From Seison nebaliae (Eukaryota > Rotifera > Pararotatoria > Seisonacea > Seisonidae), in assembly GCA_023231475.1 (NCBI GenBank), contig JALJEE010001644.1, forward strand, positions 1 through 64,000: a stretch of DNA of 64,000 nucleotides, written 5' to 3'. Position numbers and translations under genes: made by a program. Below, piece after piece: positions 43,666 through 57,073 of the stretch. The notes below the pieces were generated by a model. That model was given only the letters and a program-made list of their open reading frames with translations, ran no database searches and was not told the origin of the DNA. Positions within the stretch are counted from its first letter, which is position 1, and every line of letters begins with the position of its first letter.

Positions 43666-44453
43666 TTCCCCCCCAACATATTTCACTTATATATTCCACT
43701 ACACAATTTTTCATAAAAGCAAAATAGTTTAATTTTTCGAAAAGTTCAAATCCATCGAATAATCACTAGTTCATCGAATGAGCACTATCGATAATCGATC
43801 AAATTTTTCAACAACATACTTTTTTTTATTTATGTTTCAACAAATTTTTAACTGATGTCTCAAGAAAATATATTCATCATTTCTCTTATTTCATCCAGTT
43901 AATCAATTTCTTTTTCATTCAATCAATTATCAATTGTTAACAAATAATAATCATTCAAGAGATAATCCAACTCTTTTTCTTTAATAAAAAGAATTTTTTA
44001 ATTTTTAATGTTCAACTTGAAAGAATATTCCGAAAATTCCAAAATTAAATTTTCTTTCTATTAGTTGTCTCATTGAATAGAGATTTATTGAATAGATTGG
44101 AACTCCCACTCATCGTTTCAACACGATAATTTTGATAATTTATTATCTCAAAATTGTTAGCAATCTGACACATAAATTGGTATTGTGCAAAGAAAGAGAA
44201 ATTTTTAATGTTTTCCACAGAAATTGTCCAACGGTCCAATTTTTTTAGGAGAAGGCTATTATTGAAATGGAAAGAAGGATTACTGTATTTAATTAAGGAT
44301 TGTTAGGGGATTTTAGACCGGAACATTTTTTAGTTGTCGGATTTTGTTAAATTTCATTAAAAAGTTTATTGCCCTTACCATCAGTAATGGTGGGAAGGAG
44401 AATAGTTGATTGTTTAGTTAAAGTGCTCGTGTGTCAATGGGATAGAGTACTTT

Positions 44454-44480
44454 GAGAGAGAGAGAGAGAGAGAAAGAGAG
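44454..44480. repeat. (GA)n microsatellite
   Basis: GA repeat with one AA interruption. Direct reading. Confidence 0.9.
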
Positions 44481-46592
44481 TGCATGTTCGAAGATGAATT
44501 GTTTAGCTCTCTATTTCTTTATGTTTGTGTTGTGGAATACATAACGGGAAATAAGGACATTGATGATAAACATGCAACAAATGTACAACTTATCGTTGGA
44601 ATGGTACACACATGTCAATTCTACAAATGGAATCGACACAGAAGTATACAAATAAATCATGAAAAGACTCGCGAATGGAGAATGTTCACATAGACATTGA
44701 ATAACTATTCATTATCTTATGTAATATTGGATGAAGGAAAGGAAGAAAATTGACGAAGAGAAATTCCTTCCTCATTTCCTTTTGATAGTGAACGGAAAAT
44801 TTGTGTCGGAAGAAGGATTTTATTCTACAAGAAAATTCTAGTGGTAAAAGCCTCTTTTATGTCAATTTATTTTGGATAGAGCCACTTTCCTCTTGAACAT
44901 GATGATGTGAGAATATGGAAAAGTTTCTCGTAGCACGAATATTTCGATTCCTCTTCATATTTATTATATTTTCTATCCAATTTGAATATTAATGATTTGG
45001 AATTGAATGAATTATGCTAAAGATGAAAAGAACAATTTTTTTTCGGAGAGTAAACTAAAAAAAAAAGAAATTGAGAAACGATATTTTTATGATTTTCTCC
45101 TACACCTCTTCCAATATCTCTCTCAGATTCCCATGAAAATTGCCATTAGTCGTTTAATGGTGCAGGAGAACAATTTCAATTTTATTCTGTCGACAATTAT
45201 TCGAAATGAATCTTCAATATTATTATCTTTTAGGATGATGGTAATTTGGTGGAATATAAGTCATTTTATTGATATACTTATCAAATGAAAATGTAATTTA
45301 CCGAGAAAATTTATCGATTTGTCTTCTTTCTTAACAGACAGTCTTGTTTATTATCAACAACGACATTTCTGACGGTAATGACAACGATAAGTACGATGTC
45401 AAAAACAGAGATGCCATAAATGATGGTAATCGACCCAAAAGAAGAAAGAATCCGATGACATAATATAATGCGCAGTTTATAGGGGACGAATGTCATTCAA
45501 GCTCATTACGCTTTTCTTCTTTCCTCAACACATTCTAACATTTCTGTCTCCTAACTGAAAAGTTGTCTGATTCAATTCCATCAGTTTCAATGAACTATGT
45601 TCGGTTGGTGGAGACACCGGGTCCAATTCTTATTTATGGACTTAATAATTCGAACATATTTTTTTTAAGAGCAGTTCAATTTATTTCTGTCATTAATTTT
45701 CAGTACAAACAAGAAATGAAATGATGTGCAACATCGAATGAAAAATATTTAATTAATTAACATCTCAATGCGAAGAGCACAATGGTTTTGAGAGACGGTG
45801 GGAACTTGTAAATAAAATGATCAAACGCATTTGTTTTCAGTGGAAGGATTTAATTTAGTTTCTTCGAATTTCCAACACGAGATAAATTGCGAGAATGCAC
45901 AGAAATTGAGAGTTTCGGAAATCGTGTTGGGAAGGAAAAATTTTCTTATAATTTATCTTGCAATTAGTTTAATAATCTTTATATATTGGAGGGAATGATT
46001 GACATTTATAAATTCGTCGAATAATTCACATTACGGAAATATTAAATGTAGATTGGCATAATGCGTAAATCATTGTTATGCAATAGATGTGCTATATACG
46101 ATTTTGGATATTATATAATGTATTGGAGAGATGACAATATTTTATTGATGTATCGTTATCTGTTTTCCTTATTATTTTGATAAGAATTTTATTTAAAACT
46201 CCCATTCTTCTGTTCCCCTATGTCTATACCATGCGAAATAAGACATCTCTATGCATTATTCGAGTGAACATTTCCTCGAAAATAAGCAAACTATTGATGG
46301 GCAAGACAATGGGATAAGAGTGTATTGTATGAAGAATATTATAGACTTCTTTGCAGAAAAACAAGAAATTATTATTTATTTCAATTATCAATTATATTCC
46401 ATATTATTCTCCTCTATTATTCTAGTTCAACTTTTCCAAATTTTATGTTTTCTTTCAAATAATTAAATTTATTAGAAATCACAAAGGAAAACCTTTATAT
46501 GAACGATGGGAAATGAAGTTTACTGTTGACTTCCCTACTTCTTACGTTAGTTATCCAGTCGTCCAAGTCTAACCTATCCAGTAAAAGAGAAA

Positions 46593-46605
46593 ATTATATA
46601 AAAGA
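46593..46605 (+). promoter_or_regulatory. TATA-box-like element in gene-poor DNA
   Basis: TTATATAAAAGAC, a near-consensus TATA box, followed by ~110 bases of purine-rich, less AT-biased sequence and then a pyrimidine tract ending CTTTCAG near 46767. It could be the promoter and first exon of an unannotated transcript, or a distant 5' UTR exon of G-alpha-o. No product is proposed. Confidence 0.25.
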
Positions 46606-49284
46606 CAGTTAAGAGGAAGAAGTGGTGTAGAAAGACAAGCAATTCTTCCATTTCAACTTGAGTTGATACCTAACAAGAAGGAGGCAAGGTGAAACTTTTA
46701 TTTGGAACTCAAGGATCATGAAGGATGAAAGTAAATTAACCAAATTATTCTATCCAAAACTTTCAGATATGAATGAAAACTATCAATCTATCTCTTCTCG
46801 TCCATCCAAATACTATATAGTCCTCCCATTACACTGTCTGCAACTGCTGCGCACTTACCATATTAATGTATAATAGGAACTAATTGTTCTATTATTTTAG
46901 AGTATTAATATGTGTCTGATAATAATGAATGTTAGGGAAGAAATTAAGATATATGATACGTTTAAGGTTATTTCATGTAGTCGAATGTAGAGGAAATGTA
47001 TTTGGCTCATCCATTCAAAATTTCATATCTCAATTTTTTGTTTAGCTTAAGACCAAACAAGACCAGGCGAATTCTTCTCCATATTCTATGGAAATTTTTT
47101 ATATTTTTATACGAATTCTATATCCTCCACTGAAGTTGATATTTCGTTATTATTATTTCAAATTATTATATTGATAATTTTTTTCGGTTAATTTAAAACT
47201 GTTCTTTAGTTCTATGTATTAAACTGTGTTTATTTTAATGCTCCTCCCAACCATAAGAGTTAAGTAGATGAGGATAGATAAACAAATCGATTATAATCCG
47301 AAATTCTACTACAGTTTTCCCAAGGTTCTATGCAATCAATATATTCAATCCACTTCATAAAGATCTACTTCATGTTTCATTTTAAATATATTTATAAGAA
47401 AAATTTATCATTTTTTATCATTAGAAAAATAATGGTGACCATCATATCATAATCTGTTGGTGATAAGTAATTTATTAAATATGATCATTCCAATTTTTTA
47501 ATAAATAAATTTCATGTTGGAACAATCGTATTCTTTTAACATGTATCTGTTGAACACGTTTTATTTCTTGAAGAACGATTTCCATTAAAATCTTTCTTAT
47601 ACCATATCTCCTGTTTATTCTATTATGTAGGCGTGATGGATAACATGCTAAGTTAAAACGAAGGAGTTGATGGAAGAAATTCGTTTATTAATAAATTCTG
47701 AACATTTATTTGTTTCATGAATATTTTACTAATTGTTATAAACAAAAACGAGTCGTGATATCAAACGTACTTCCTTTTCTTGCATTTTTCTTCTCCTACA
47801 TCGTTTTCCCCAAAACCTACGACAACATCTGAATAATGGCTAACAATAATTGTAAGAAGGATAAAATTTAATTTTGCTTCCAATTTTTTCCTAGTTCTAA
47901 TAATACTCTTTCTTTATTTTAATCACAAAATGTTATAAGTTTCAAAACTTTTTTTTCCCAAAACATTTTTTTCTCAAAAATTGAAGTTTTGAGAATTAAT
48001 TTAATTTTTTTTATTTATTTTTAATTTGAAAATGTAAATGTAGTTGTATGAATTTATTATTTCTGAATAAAAGTACCAATACATGTTAACAATAAGGTGC
48101 AGTGGAATATTGAGGGGAGGAAAACGGTTGTTTTTCAACCGATTTCTGTATATCGGATATTTATGTCATAAACATTAATCTTATTAATAAAACATGTAGT
48201 TGGATATTATTATTATTATTGGTGTAATAATAAAAGAATTGTAGATAAGTGGAGTGGAGAGACATCTCTCCATGACATAATCAGCATAAAACGAATAATG
48301 ATTATGCAATAATTGCATTCAGTTTCCCAGTTTTGAACGAAAGTAGAGAATTTTTATTATTTTAAAAATAATTATTCTATGAAGATTGCGTAGAAGAATT
48401 CTTGTTTTTCTCTTCCACCAAAATGAATTTCCTTCCGAGATATGCATCGTTCGATTAATCTTCATACTGCCCACCATTACATTAGGTAGTTAGTAGTGCA
48501 CAAAACCTAGAGTTATTATTATTATCATTATCATTCTCCTTTTTTCACTTAGATGGAGATAAAGAAACATTCGATGGGGAAAGAGAAGAAGAAGAAGAAA
48601 TAATAAATCGTGCTAATTGTTGTTTGTGTTGTACGGAGTGTAGCTAGGAATATGCAACAAATGAAGTGAATGTTCGAAGTGGAATGAAGTGGATTTCATA
48701 TTATTATGAAGAATTTCTTTTTAATAAAAATTTCCATGGAAAATAATTATGTAATTTATCGCTTCTTCTCTATGTGTCTCTCTAAATGATCTGCCCCTCT
48801 ACGAGCGATCGATTGTCTATGAAAAATAATTAATTCTTCATTTTCTCCAAAGTAACCAGATGCTGAAATAGGCGAAGAAAATAAAATAGTTTCTCAAATT
48901 TCTTTCATTAATTTCTTATATACTCATCAGATGACTATGCATGTGAATCTATTTTATATTTGAATGAGTGATGCATAAAAAGGACATCTCTTTCTCCACA
49001 TAAACACACACGTATAAAAATATACTTATATAAATGCACATATATATCTCTATCACTACCACAACAGAGATGAGAGAATTCTCTTTTTAAATTTTAGTGC
49101 ATTACACGTCTGACATTTGGAATCTGGCAACCACTTTGCTATCTGGACGAGAAAAAATATAAAGAACTTTCCCTACCATTCTATTCTCTATATTAACATG
49201 TGTGGAGAGGAATAGCGAGCATGTAGCTAGATGTTATGTATGTGCATTTGCCAATTGCTATGCGAACTAAAATTATTCTATAAC

Positions 49285-49404
49285 TTCTCTCTAGGAATAA
49301 AATGTTCGGTGAATTCTTCTCTAGGAATGAAATGTTTAATGAATTTGTCTCTACGAGTAGAATGTGCTATAAAATTTTCTCCCAGTAATAAATTATTCCA
49401 TCTG
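49285..49404. repeat. 30-base tandem repeat, about 3.8 copies, diverged
   Basis: Units are anchored by CTAGGAATAA (49291), CTAGGAATGA (49321), CTACGAGTAG (49351) and CCCAGTAATA (49381), exactly 30 bases apart. Because 30 is a multiple of three, one plus-strand frame reads a 10-residue repeat (SLGIKC..., SLGMKC..., SLRVEC...). The copies differ by 20-40 percent, so the array is old. Confidence 0.8.
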
Positions 49405-50371
49405 TTGGAATCTCTGTATTTCTACTGATATCCATTCACCTACAGGAATATATACAGAATAATCAATATTTTATTTCACAGATACTGGAAATATTTCAAT
49501 AATAAACTAAAATTAACATAATATTATTCCGTTTAACTACCATGTACGTAGGAGAATAGGTTTGTGTATGTGCATTTTTTATTATATAAGATTCCTACAA
49601 TCCTACACATTCTTTCCAGATAATTCCATATTTCATTTACTTTATTTTGATATGCATATACAAATATTCTTCATGTTGTGAAGAAGGAGAAATTTAATTC
49701 AAAACTGAATCGGAATTACTAGTTGCACATCATAACGTATAATTGACTGGTGTGAATTGAAGAAACCGTTTTATCTTCTCAATACCTTCCGATCATGCAT
49801 CTAAGATTGTCATTTATCGATTTTTTATATAATCGATGTATCTTCTTGTATGTTTTAATTATATAATCCATATATTTCTTTTAATTATCTTCACATTTTA
49901 CATAACATTTCATTTATGTTTAGTATTACTAAATTTACTTTCCAATTGAACACCCGGACAGCACAAATGTTGTGAATAAGATGGGAGAGTGAATATATTC
50001 TCACAACCAAAAAAGAAATTGATATGAGACATAATTTAGATTAGACTTATTCTGAGGACATACGTGCATAATTCAGTTGTATTCACACCTGGACCATCTT
50101 TCTCCAGTAATCTTTCAAATTATCATTTATTTCCTTCCAACAATTTGCTCCTTATCACCATTTTATTAAATCGTCGTCTGATTATTATAGATAACTAACC
50201 GACATTTCTATTACTCCCCACATTTAGAGAATTGCTCTCAGGACGTCCAATTAGATTTTTCCTTATTACTTTTGCTCAAAACAATTTCTCCTTTTTCTCG
50301 TTCATCCAAACCTTCAAACGGATTAAAGAGAATTGTTTGCGACCATTGGAAAAAATTATAAATTATCAATC

Positions 50372-51688
<1,317 letters not shown>

Positions 51689-52896
51689 GGGATTTTCTTC
51701 AAAGTTTTCCCCGGCCAAATATATTTTCAAAGAACACGAACGAATGATAACAAAAAAAAGATGCACAAAACTAATTTCTATTCAGCATTAACCAAAAATT
51801 ATTTTTTCAAAAAAAATATTATCTAGTCATGACAGAACAGTATCCATCATCGGTACCATCATATTTCCGTTCGAATGGAATTCTTCTCAAAACTTTTTTC
51901 CAAAGTGTTTGGGAGAGACACTGAATGAAGAGAAAAGTATTTTCTGTCTTATAATCTCATCACGTAATTTTTGAATGAATATGAGCAGTAAGAATCTCGC
52001 AATGTCAGAAACGTCACATCATAAGAATGACATCCCAAATCTCCTCCACAGTGAGACGAATTCGAATTATTTATTTTTATTCTCGTCAATCCATTAAAAC
52101 AATCTATTTTTCAATTTATTCATCTTCATTCATCATCATGGATTCTTGCAGATGTGATTGATTGACGGCTTCTTTAATTTTATTTATAATTAATTTATTT
52201 TCGTTCGTTTTACCGGAAACCATCTGACAATCCGTTCAAGTTTCCTCTTCACCTTTTCTCATTTTTCGATTGTACAATTCATTTCTGCTTCAACATTTCT
52301 TTGAATGATACAGAAATTTTCATGTCGACTGGAAATTACATTTGAATTCTTCTTTTCGCTTCTTTCCAATCCATCTTCATCAAGTTGACGACGATAAAAC
52401 TAATCGTCGAGTTATTATCAAAGACACCGACGTCATCTTCATGGAGGAATTGGAAGAAATATGATTCCATTTTTTCCCACTACTTCTACTACCACTACTT
52501 CTCCTTTTCACTACTTATTCTTCATTCATTGTATCGATTTCTTTTATTTACTCATGGAAATGAATCACATCCGATTTACATTCTAAACAAATTCAACCAA
52601 TTTCTATATTTATCAACAGTAGAAAAAAAGATTTACTGTTTCTGTTCATCATCGTTTCGATGTTCATTTGAATATCTATTGCTTCATCTATTCTACTTTA
52701 ATGAACAACGACAAATCATACAAATGACAATAACAAAAATAATTAATTTGTTCAGTTTTTTGTTTATTTTCTTTCAAAATTTATATAAAGAAATTTTTTC
52801 TTATAATCTTCTTATTCTAAATTATATTCTAATTAAAATTTGAAGAATATTCAAAGAATGACATAAGAAGATCAATAAATAATTTTTTTTAATAAT
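51689..52896. other. Intergenic between G-alpha-o and the secreted nuclease (convergent 3' ends)
   Basis: 1.2 kb. A frame at 52385-52843 (152 codons) starts at a TTG, has no early ATG, and is Phe/Tyr/Leu-rich as expected of T-rich DNA, so it is not called. Both genes' 3' UTRs lie here. Confidence 0.5.
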
Positions 52897-53709
52897 TTAT
52901 CCGGATGATATTCTAAATCGAGGACGTTTCGTTACTTTGTTCTTCGACCAGAAACCTTCATTCGTTCTTCTATATTGTTTCGGTTCGAGTAAATCACCAT
53001 TTCTAACTGCTTTCCATATTCCTCGAAGGGAACTTTTGGCAGCCGCTTCGGCAGCTAAATATGGTTTCTTAGCACAACCAGTTGGCATTCGTTTATAAGT
53101 AAATGCCTGACCTTGTTTCACCATGAGATAATTATATGGAATCGGAATACGTTTCTTATATTCATTCTTATCACCCGGAAACACTTCGGCTAATATTCGT
53201 CCATAAATATCACGACCACTTCCTTTCAGCATATTTCTTAAAATTACTACGTCTCCTCTATCTATCATTCTCCTTGAAAATTGAAAATTGAAATTAAAAA
53301 AACCGTTTAATAATAAAAAGGTGTCAAACCTCAAAGCAACTTTCGATCCTTCACCGTATGGTTTTTGCGCCATTTCTGGTGTGTCGATACAAGCAAATCT
53401 GATTATTCTCGTTTCCAAAGCATTACTGTAATCACGCACTTCAATCGTATCTCCATCTTTAACTCGAACGACTACCCATTTCTTATCTGTCGCTTTGGGT
53501 AATGGAGGGATGTATGCTAATAATGACAATAAGATTTTAAGTTTGGAACATAAAATTTAGAGAAAGACCAAACACTTTTTCTTTTTATAATTTCTATATT
53601 TTCGATACGGTTTTTTATGTTTTGAAATACGACCTCTGTCTTCATGTGATCGACAATCGACAAGAAGGAAAAAGAGGAAGAGGCTGAAGAAAACGAAAGA
53701 TAGTTTCAT
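52897..53709 (-). CDS. Secreted staphylococcal-type (SNase/TNase) nuclease
   Basis: Predicted secreted Ca-dependent nuclease cutting DNA and RNA. Exons 53709-53574, 53516-53330, 53272-52897 join in frame to 232 aa. Residues 1-19 (MKLSFVFFSLFLFFLLVDC) are a signal peptide; a Lys/Arg/Tyr-rich linker follows; the SNase fold covers ~58-200. All catalytic and metal positions of the S. aureus enzyme have equivalents: VKDGDT (Asp68), Arg85 in RFACIDTPE with Asp90, Thr91, Glu93, and Arg133 in IYGRILAEVF. The features RFACIDTPE, QGQAFTYKR..CAKKPYLAAEAAAKS..GIW and the final KQYRR resemble bacterial, especially cyanobacterial, stand-alone nucleases more than animal SND1 (Tudor-SN). The gene has two GTT introns of 57 bases each; the second is in frame without a stop. 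Basic C-terminal tail. Confidence 0.95.
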
Positions 53710-53922
53710 TTTTTAAAAAAAAATTCTCTTATGAAGAAACTGGATGGAAAAAATTCAATAAAATGATTTATTCTTCTAAATCATCTGAACTTTGAACTGC
53801 CTTTCTCAATTAAATGCAACCTTGTCAAGTCATATCAATGTCATTTTTACAGTTGAATTCGAAATGTTTCTCATTCACTTAAAATTTCTTTTTTTCTTTC
53901 ACCAATAATTCCCATTCCAATA

Positions 53923-54487
53923 TCAAACAATATTATTCGGATCCACTGGACGATAGGGTCGACTGACTGAAAAAAATGTATAATGAATTTGTGAAAAAAA
54001 AATTTAACATTCTCTTCCTGGAATATTGTACGCTAGAAAATAAATTAAAGTAATAATTAAAAAGATAAGAAAATATCTAACGATGAATTCCAGATGGTTT
54101 CACTAAAAAATAAAAATAATTATTAAAATAGATGAAAGATGAGTGGGATAAACCTTGTTTCAGCACGAAACAGTAAAGTATTCCAATTCCTATTAAGACA
54201 GTAGATATTATGATTGAAACAAGAATTCTTAATAAAATTTTAGAAGGTGATGCTTGTGGATATATTTTACGCGGTTCTGGTTTCTTCGATCTCTTCTGTA
54301 GGATTTCTAAACGCTTCAAAATTTTCCCTTGTTTAATTAGTCGTGTATTCTTAGGAACTTGTGCCATCAGCTTAGTTATTCTACCTCTCTTGAATAAAGG
54401 ATGATAGAAATTTAGTTTCTTAATATCTAAACATGAAGAAGGGATTGGAAGTAAATTGGAAAGAATTATTATTGGTATAATATCCAT
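53923..54487 (-). CDS. Small single-pass membrane protein, 140 aa, unknown
   Basis: Exons 54487-54154, 54102-54082 (21 bases), 54032-54009 (24 bases) and 53966-53923 join in frame. The start has a hydrophobic stretch (MDIIPIIILSNLLPIPSS) that may be a signal peptide or anchor, then a basic loop (GRITKL...KRSKKPEPRK), one membrane helix (ILLRILVSIIISTVLIGIGI) and a short Pro/Arg tail ending SRPYRPVDPNNIV. I do not recognise it. The two microexons with phase-correct GTT introns (GTTTAT, GTTAGA, GTTAAA) argue it is a real spliced gene. It is divergent from the small acidic protein gene across 329 bases. Confidence 0.7.
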
Positions 54488-54816
54488 TAATAATTAACGT
54501 TCAAAACCGAATTAATTAAAATTATAAGTTCAATTTTCTTTTCAGTTTTATATAACAAATTTTAAATTGTTAAATTATTTTACTTATTTTGGAGAAAATA
54601 TTTGATTTTTAAAATTGTACCATCAAATTATATCTATTAATATCAATAGAAATAAATCAAAAAATTAATTCATTATTCCAATTGTGGACTTAACAAGCTT
54701 ATGACGATTAAGCTTGAAATTTAATAATGAAATTCAGTTAAACATGTTTCTTATTTTACTTTAAGGAGTATTAAAATTCGGTAACTTTAGGAACATCAAA
54801 ATTCAATAGTGACATC
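54488..54816. promoter_or_regulatory. Bidirectional promoter region
   Basis: 329 AT-rich bases between two divergent start codons; both genes must take their core promoters from here. No specific element is recognisable. Confidence 0.45.
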
Positions 54817-55290
54817 ATGTCTGATTTGGATGACATTCCTGATTTGGAAGATCCTTATGAGAATAAAGAATCATTGTTCGATGAAGATGGTTTAAGAATA
54901 AAAAATGAAAATAAAAATTGTCTCAATCATGAAAAAGTATCGACAACAACGACAAAAACATCAAACGCATTAGATGAAGGTTTACTTATTCGTGAAATTC
55001 AGAATAAGAATAAAGAAGAAGAAAGTAAGAAACGATCGGAAATAGAGAACATGCAAAATAAATTATATTCATCCAACGAACAATTTTTTTCTCAAATTTT
55101 TCAAGATCCAGAAATGGTGGAAGCAATCGATTTATTCCAGAAGGATCCTGAATTGGCTAAGACTAAATATGGACGGAATGAAAAAATTACTCAAATGATG
55201 GTATCAGCAACGAAGTTGATGGGTTAGTACGATATTTCTTCTCACTGAAACTATTTCATCGTATTCGAAGGTAATGTTTTGTTCAAATGA
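54817..55290 (+). CDS. Small acidic protein with a C-terminal STI1/DP-like helix, 142 aa
   Basis: Exon 1 is 54817-55222; an intron GTTAGT...AAG (55223-55270) leads to exon 2, 55271-55290, which adds NVLFK and a stop. Without splicing the frame ends one codon later than ATKLMG, so either form is nearly the same length. The N-terminus is acidic (MSDLDDIPDLEDPYENKE). The C-terminal third, FSQIFQDPEMVEAIDLFQKDP onward, resembles the DP/STI1 motif of Hsp70/Hsp90 co-chaperones such as ST13. Function is unknown; a chaperone-adaptor role is only a hint. Confidence 0.7.
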
Positions 55291-55380
55291 TGATGACGTC
55301 AAGAAAGGAAGAAAAAATTTAACAAAAAATTTTTGACTTCATAATTTTTTTTTATTATCTATTTCTTCAATTGAAAGAAA

Positions 55381-55974
55381 ATGAGAATAAATTTTTTTTC
55401 CAGAACTATTTTTCATTCAGTTTGTTCTCTCATCTTGATCGTTTATTATTTTTATCAACGTTTTACTTTTCAAAGACCATCGGATGGTTCAGTTAAAAGA
55501 TATACTATATTCAACGAATCTCATTGTCTATTGTTGGAATCGAAAGAATTAAATTTCATTCTCATTCATAACTCTTTCATTCCATTATCCCATCACTGCA
55601 ATGATTCCTACCAGAAATTTCAAAAGAAAAGTGAAATGACCAGAAAGGTTATCAGTTCTCATCAATTACTGTTGAAGACTATGAGGAATGGTTATTACAG
55701 TTTCAATTTCAATCAAAAAGTGAAAAGTGGAATGTTGAAATGTATAGGTCTTCAACAAATTTTCCTATGGAATAAAAACAAACAATTTCCTTATATCTTA
55801 AAGAATCAAAATGAATTCCAACAATTTTATTATTTTTTTAAATCACATAAAAATATCAAATACACCTTTCTTCCAAATTATCAAACATTCCGTATTAATA
55901 TGAGATTTCCATCAGCATTAATCCAATCGGCCGAATGGAAAATTACTGAACTTTGTAAATTGTTTGAACTTTAA
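55381..55974 (+). CDS. Unknown type II membrane or secreted protein, 197 aa
   Basis: Uninterrupted frame from an ATG 91 bases after the previous gene. Residues ~8-28 (RTIFHSVCSLILIVYYFY) form a hydrophobic anchor or signal; the rest is soluble, rich in Phe, Lys, Ser and Tyr with four cysteines. No family recognised. The single exon and T-rich coding could mean a chance frame, but the length and the internal polar composition favour a real gene. It may share a transcript with the gene before it. Confidence 0.5.
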   Translation: MRINFFSRTIFHSVCSLILIVYYFYQRFTFQRPSDGSVKRYTIFNESHCLLLESKELNFILIHNSFIPLSHHCNDSYQKFQKKSEMTRKVISSHQLLLKTMRNGYYSFNFNQKVKSGMLKCIGLQQIFLWNKNKQFPYILKNQNEFQQFYYFFKSHKNIKYTFLPNYQTFRINMRFPSALIQSAEWKITELCKLFEL

Positions 55975-57073
55975 TATTTAATTTGATCTCATTTTAATTT
56001 AAGAATTATTCATATTTTTAATTAAACTAATTTTATTATATTTCACTGTTTCATTTCAAAAATTTCCGTTCTATTCGATTATTTCTATTCGGTTAATTTA
56101 ATTTGTTATTAAAGAAATTGGAAATTATTGTGTCTTTTGAAATTGTATAATAGTTATAATTGTAATTATTTGTATATCGAGAGAAAGCATATTTTCAGAG
56201 AGAATTAATGTTACAGACTTCTTACATTCATTGGCAGTAAAGTCCAAAAATGTCTAATGAAAGAATAACAAACATTTTTTGAAGAGAATATGTATGTATA
56301 CCATCGAATAATATGATTGGTGTATATGATTATACATACCATTTTCGATTATATAATAATATACACATACATAACAGAATTAGTGTTGTATACAAGTGGA
56401 GAGACAAAAATTTACTCGTCTAATTCGCTAGATTTGAAGTTGGGTATGTGGTGAGGAAGAATAATTATCTCTCTACTCCTGAACATTTTAGTCAAATAGA
56501 ATGATGCTATTGAAGGTCAAGGAAATTTTTTTTGAAAAATTTTTTATTGTTCTCTTTTAAATTCATGTTCAATTTTTAAATAGTTCTCCAAATTTTCTTA
56601 ATGTGAAAAAGGAGAAAAGATGATGGAAGAAAACAGATAAGTAATTTGACCATATGGAAATAAAGTTGTTCATGTAAATATGGAATTTCACTTTAGATTA
56701 TAGGATTGTCAAGGATATATATTTAGTTTACAGCAATTTCCATGAAAATGGTAGTCAATAGTATATTGCGATAGTAAATACGGAAACGAATATTTTAGTG
56801 ATGATGAAAAAATTTCCGGTGAAATATAGAAATTATCATGAACAGATAGCGACAAGAATAGGGAACAGATCGATTACGTGTTACTCCCCAATACTTTCTT
56901 CTTCTCTCATTACCGCTTGAAATAAGATATTTCTCTCATTTTTCTGTCTACATTTATCTCCCAATCCATTTTTTAACATTTGCACTTCATTTCGATCTTC
57001 CAATTTTTTATCTCTCATTCATTTTTCGATACGAATAGTCTTTCTTTTCTCTTGTTGGAGATTTAGTTCCATC
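55975..57073. other. Intergenic upstream of GABA transaminase
   Basis: 1.1 kb, AT-rich with short ATAC/TATA runs near 56330-56370. No gene seen. Confidence 0.5.

Larger units (their letters stand above)
43666..50371. other. 6.7 kb gene-poor stretch between protein kinase N and G-alpha-o
   Basis: No coding region is supported. Contents noted: a (GA)n tract at 44454-44480; a TATA-box-like TTATATAAAAGAC at 46593-46605; a 30-base tandem repeat at about 49285-49400; GAA runs near 48587; several AT dinucleotide runs. Open frames here (44484-44693, 45007-45288, 46251-46466, 49231-49428) are short and compositionally random. It is the longest non-coding stretch of the window and lies upstream of a signalling gene, so regulatory content or a distant 5' exon is plausible. 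Confidence 0.55.

Noticed and set aside
44045-46466. Short frames in the stretch before G-alpha-o
   Set aside because: Random composition, no conserved motif, no consistent splicing between them.
52385-52843. 152-codon plus-strand frame downstream of G-alpha-o
   Set aside because: Starts at TTG with no early ATG; composition is the Phe/Tyr/Leu mix expected of T-rich DNA; no domain; lies in the probable 3' UTR region.
53574-53618. Alternative first-intron donors (GTCGTA, GTATTT) in the nuclease gene
   Set aside because: They also restore phase but would be the only GTC/GTA donors in the window; the GTTTGG donor at 53573 fits phase equally and matches the rest.
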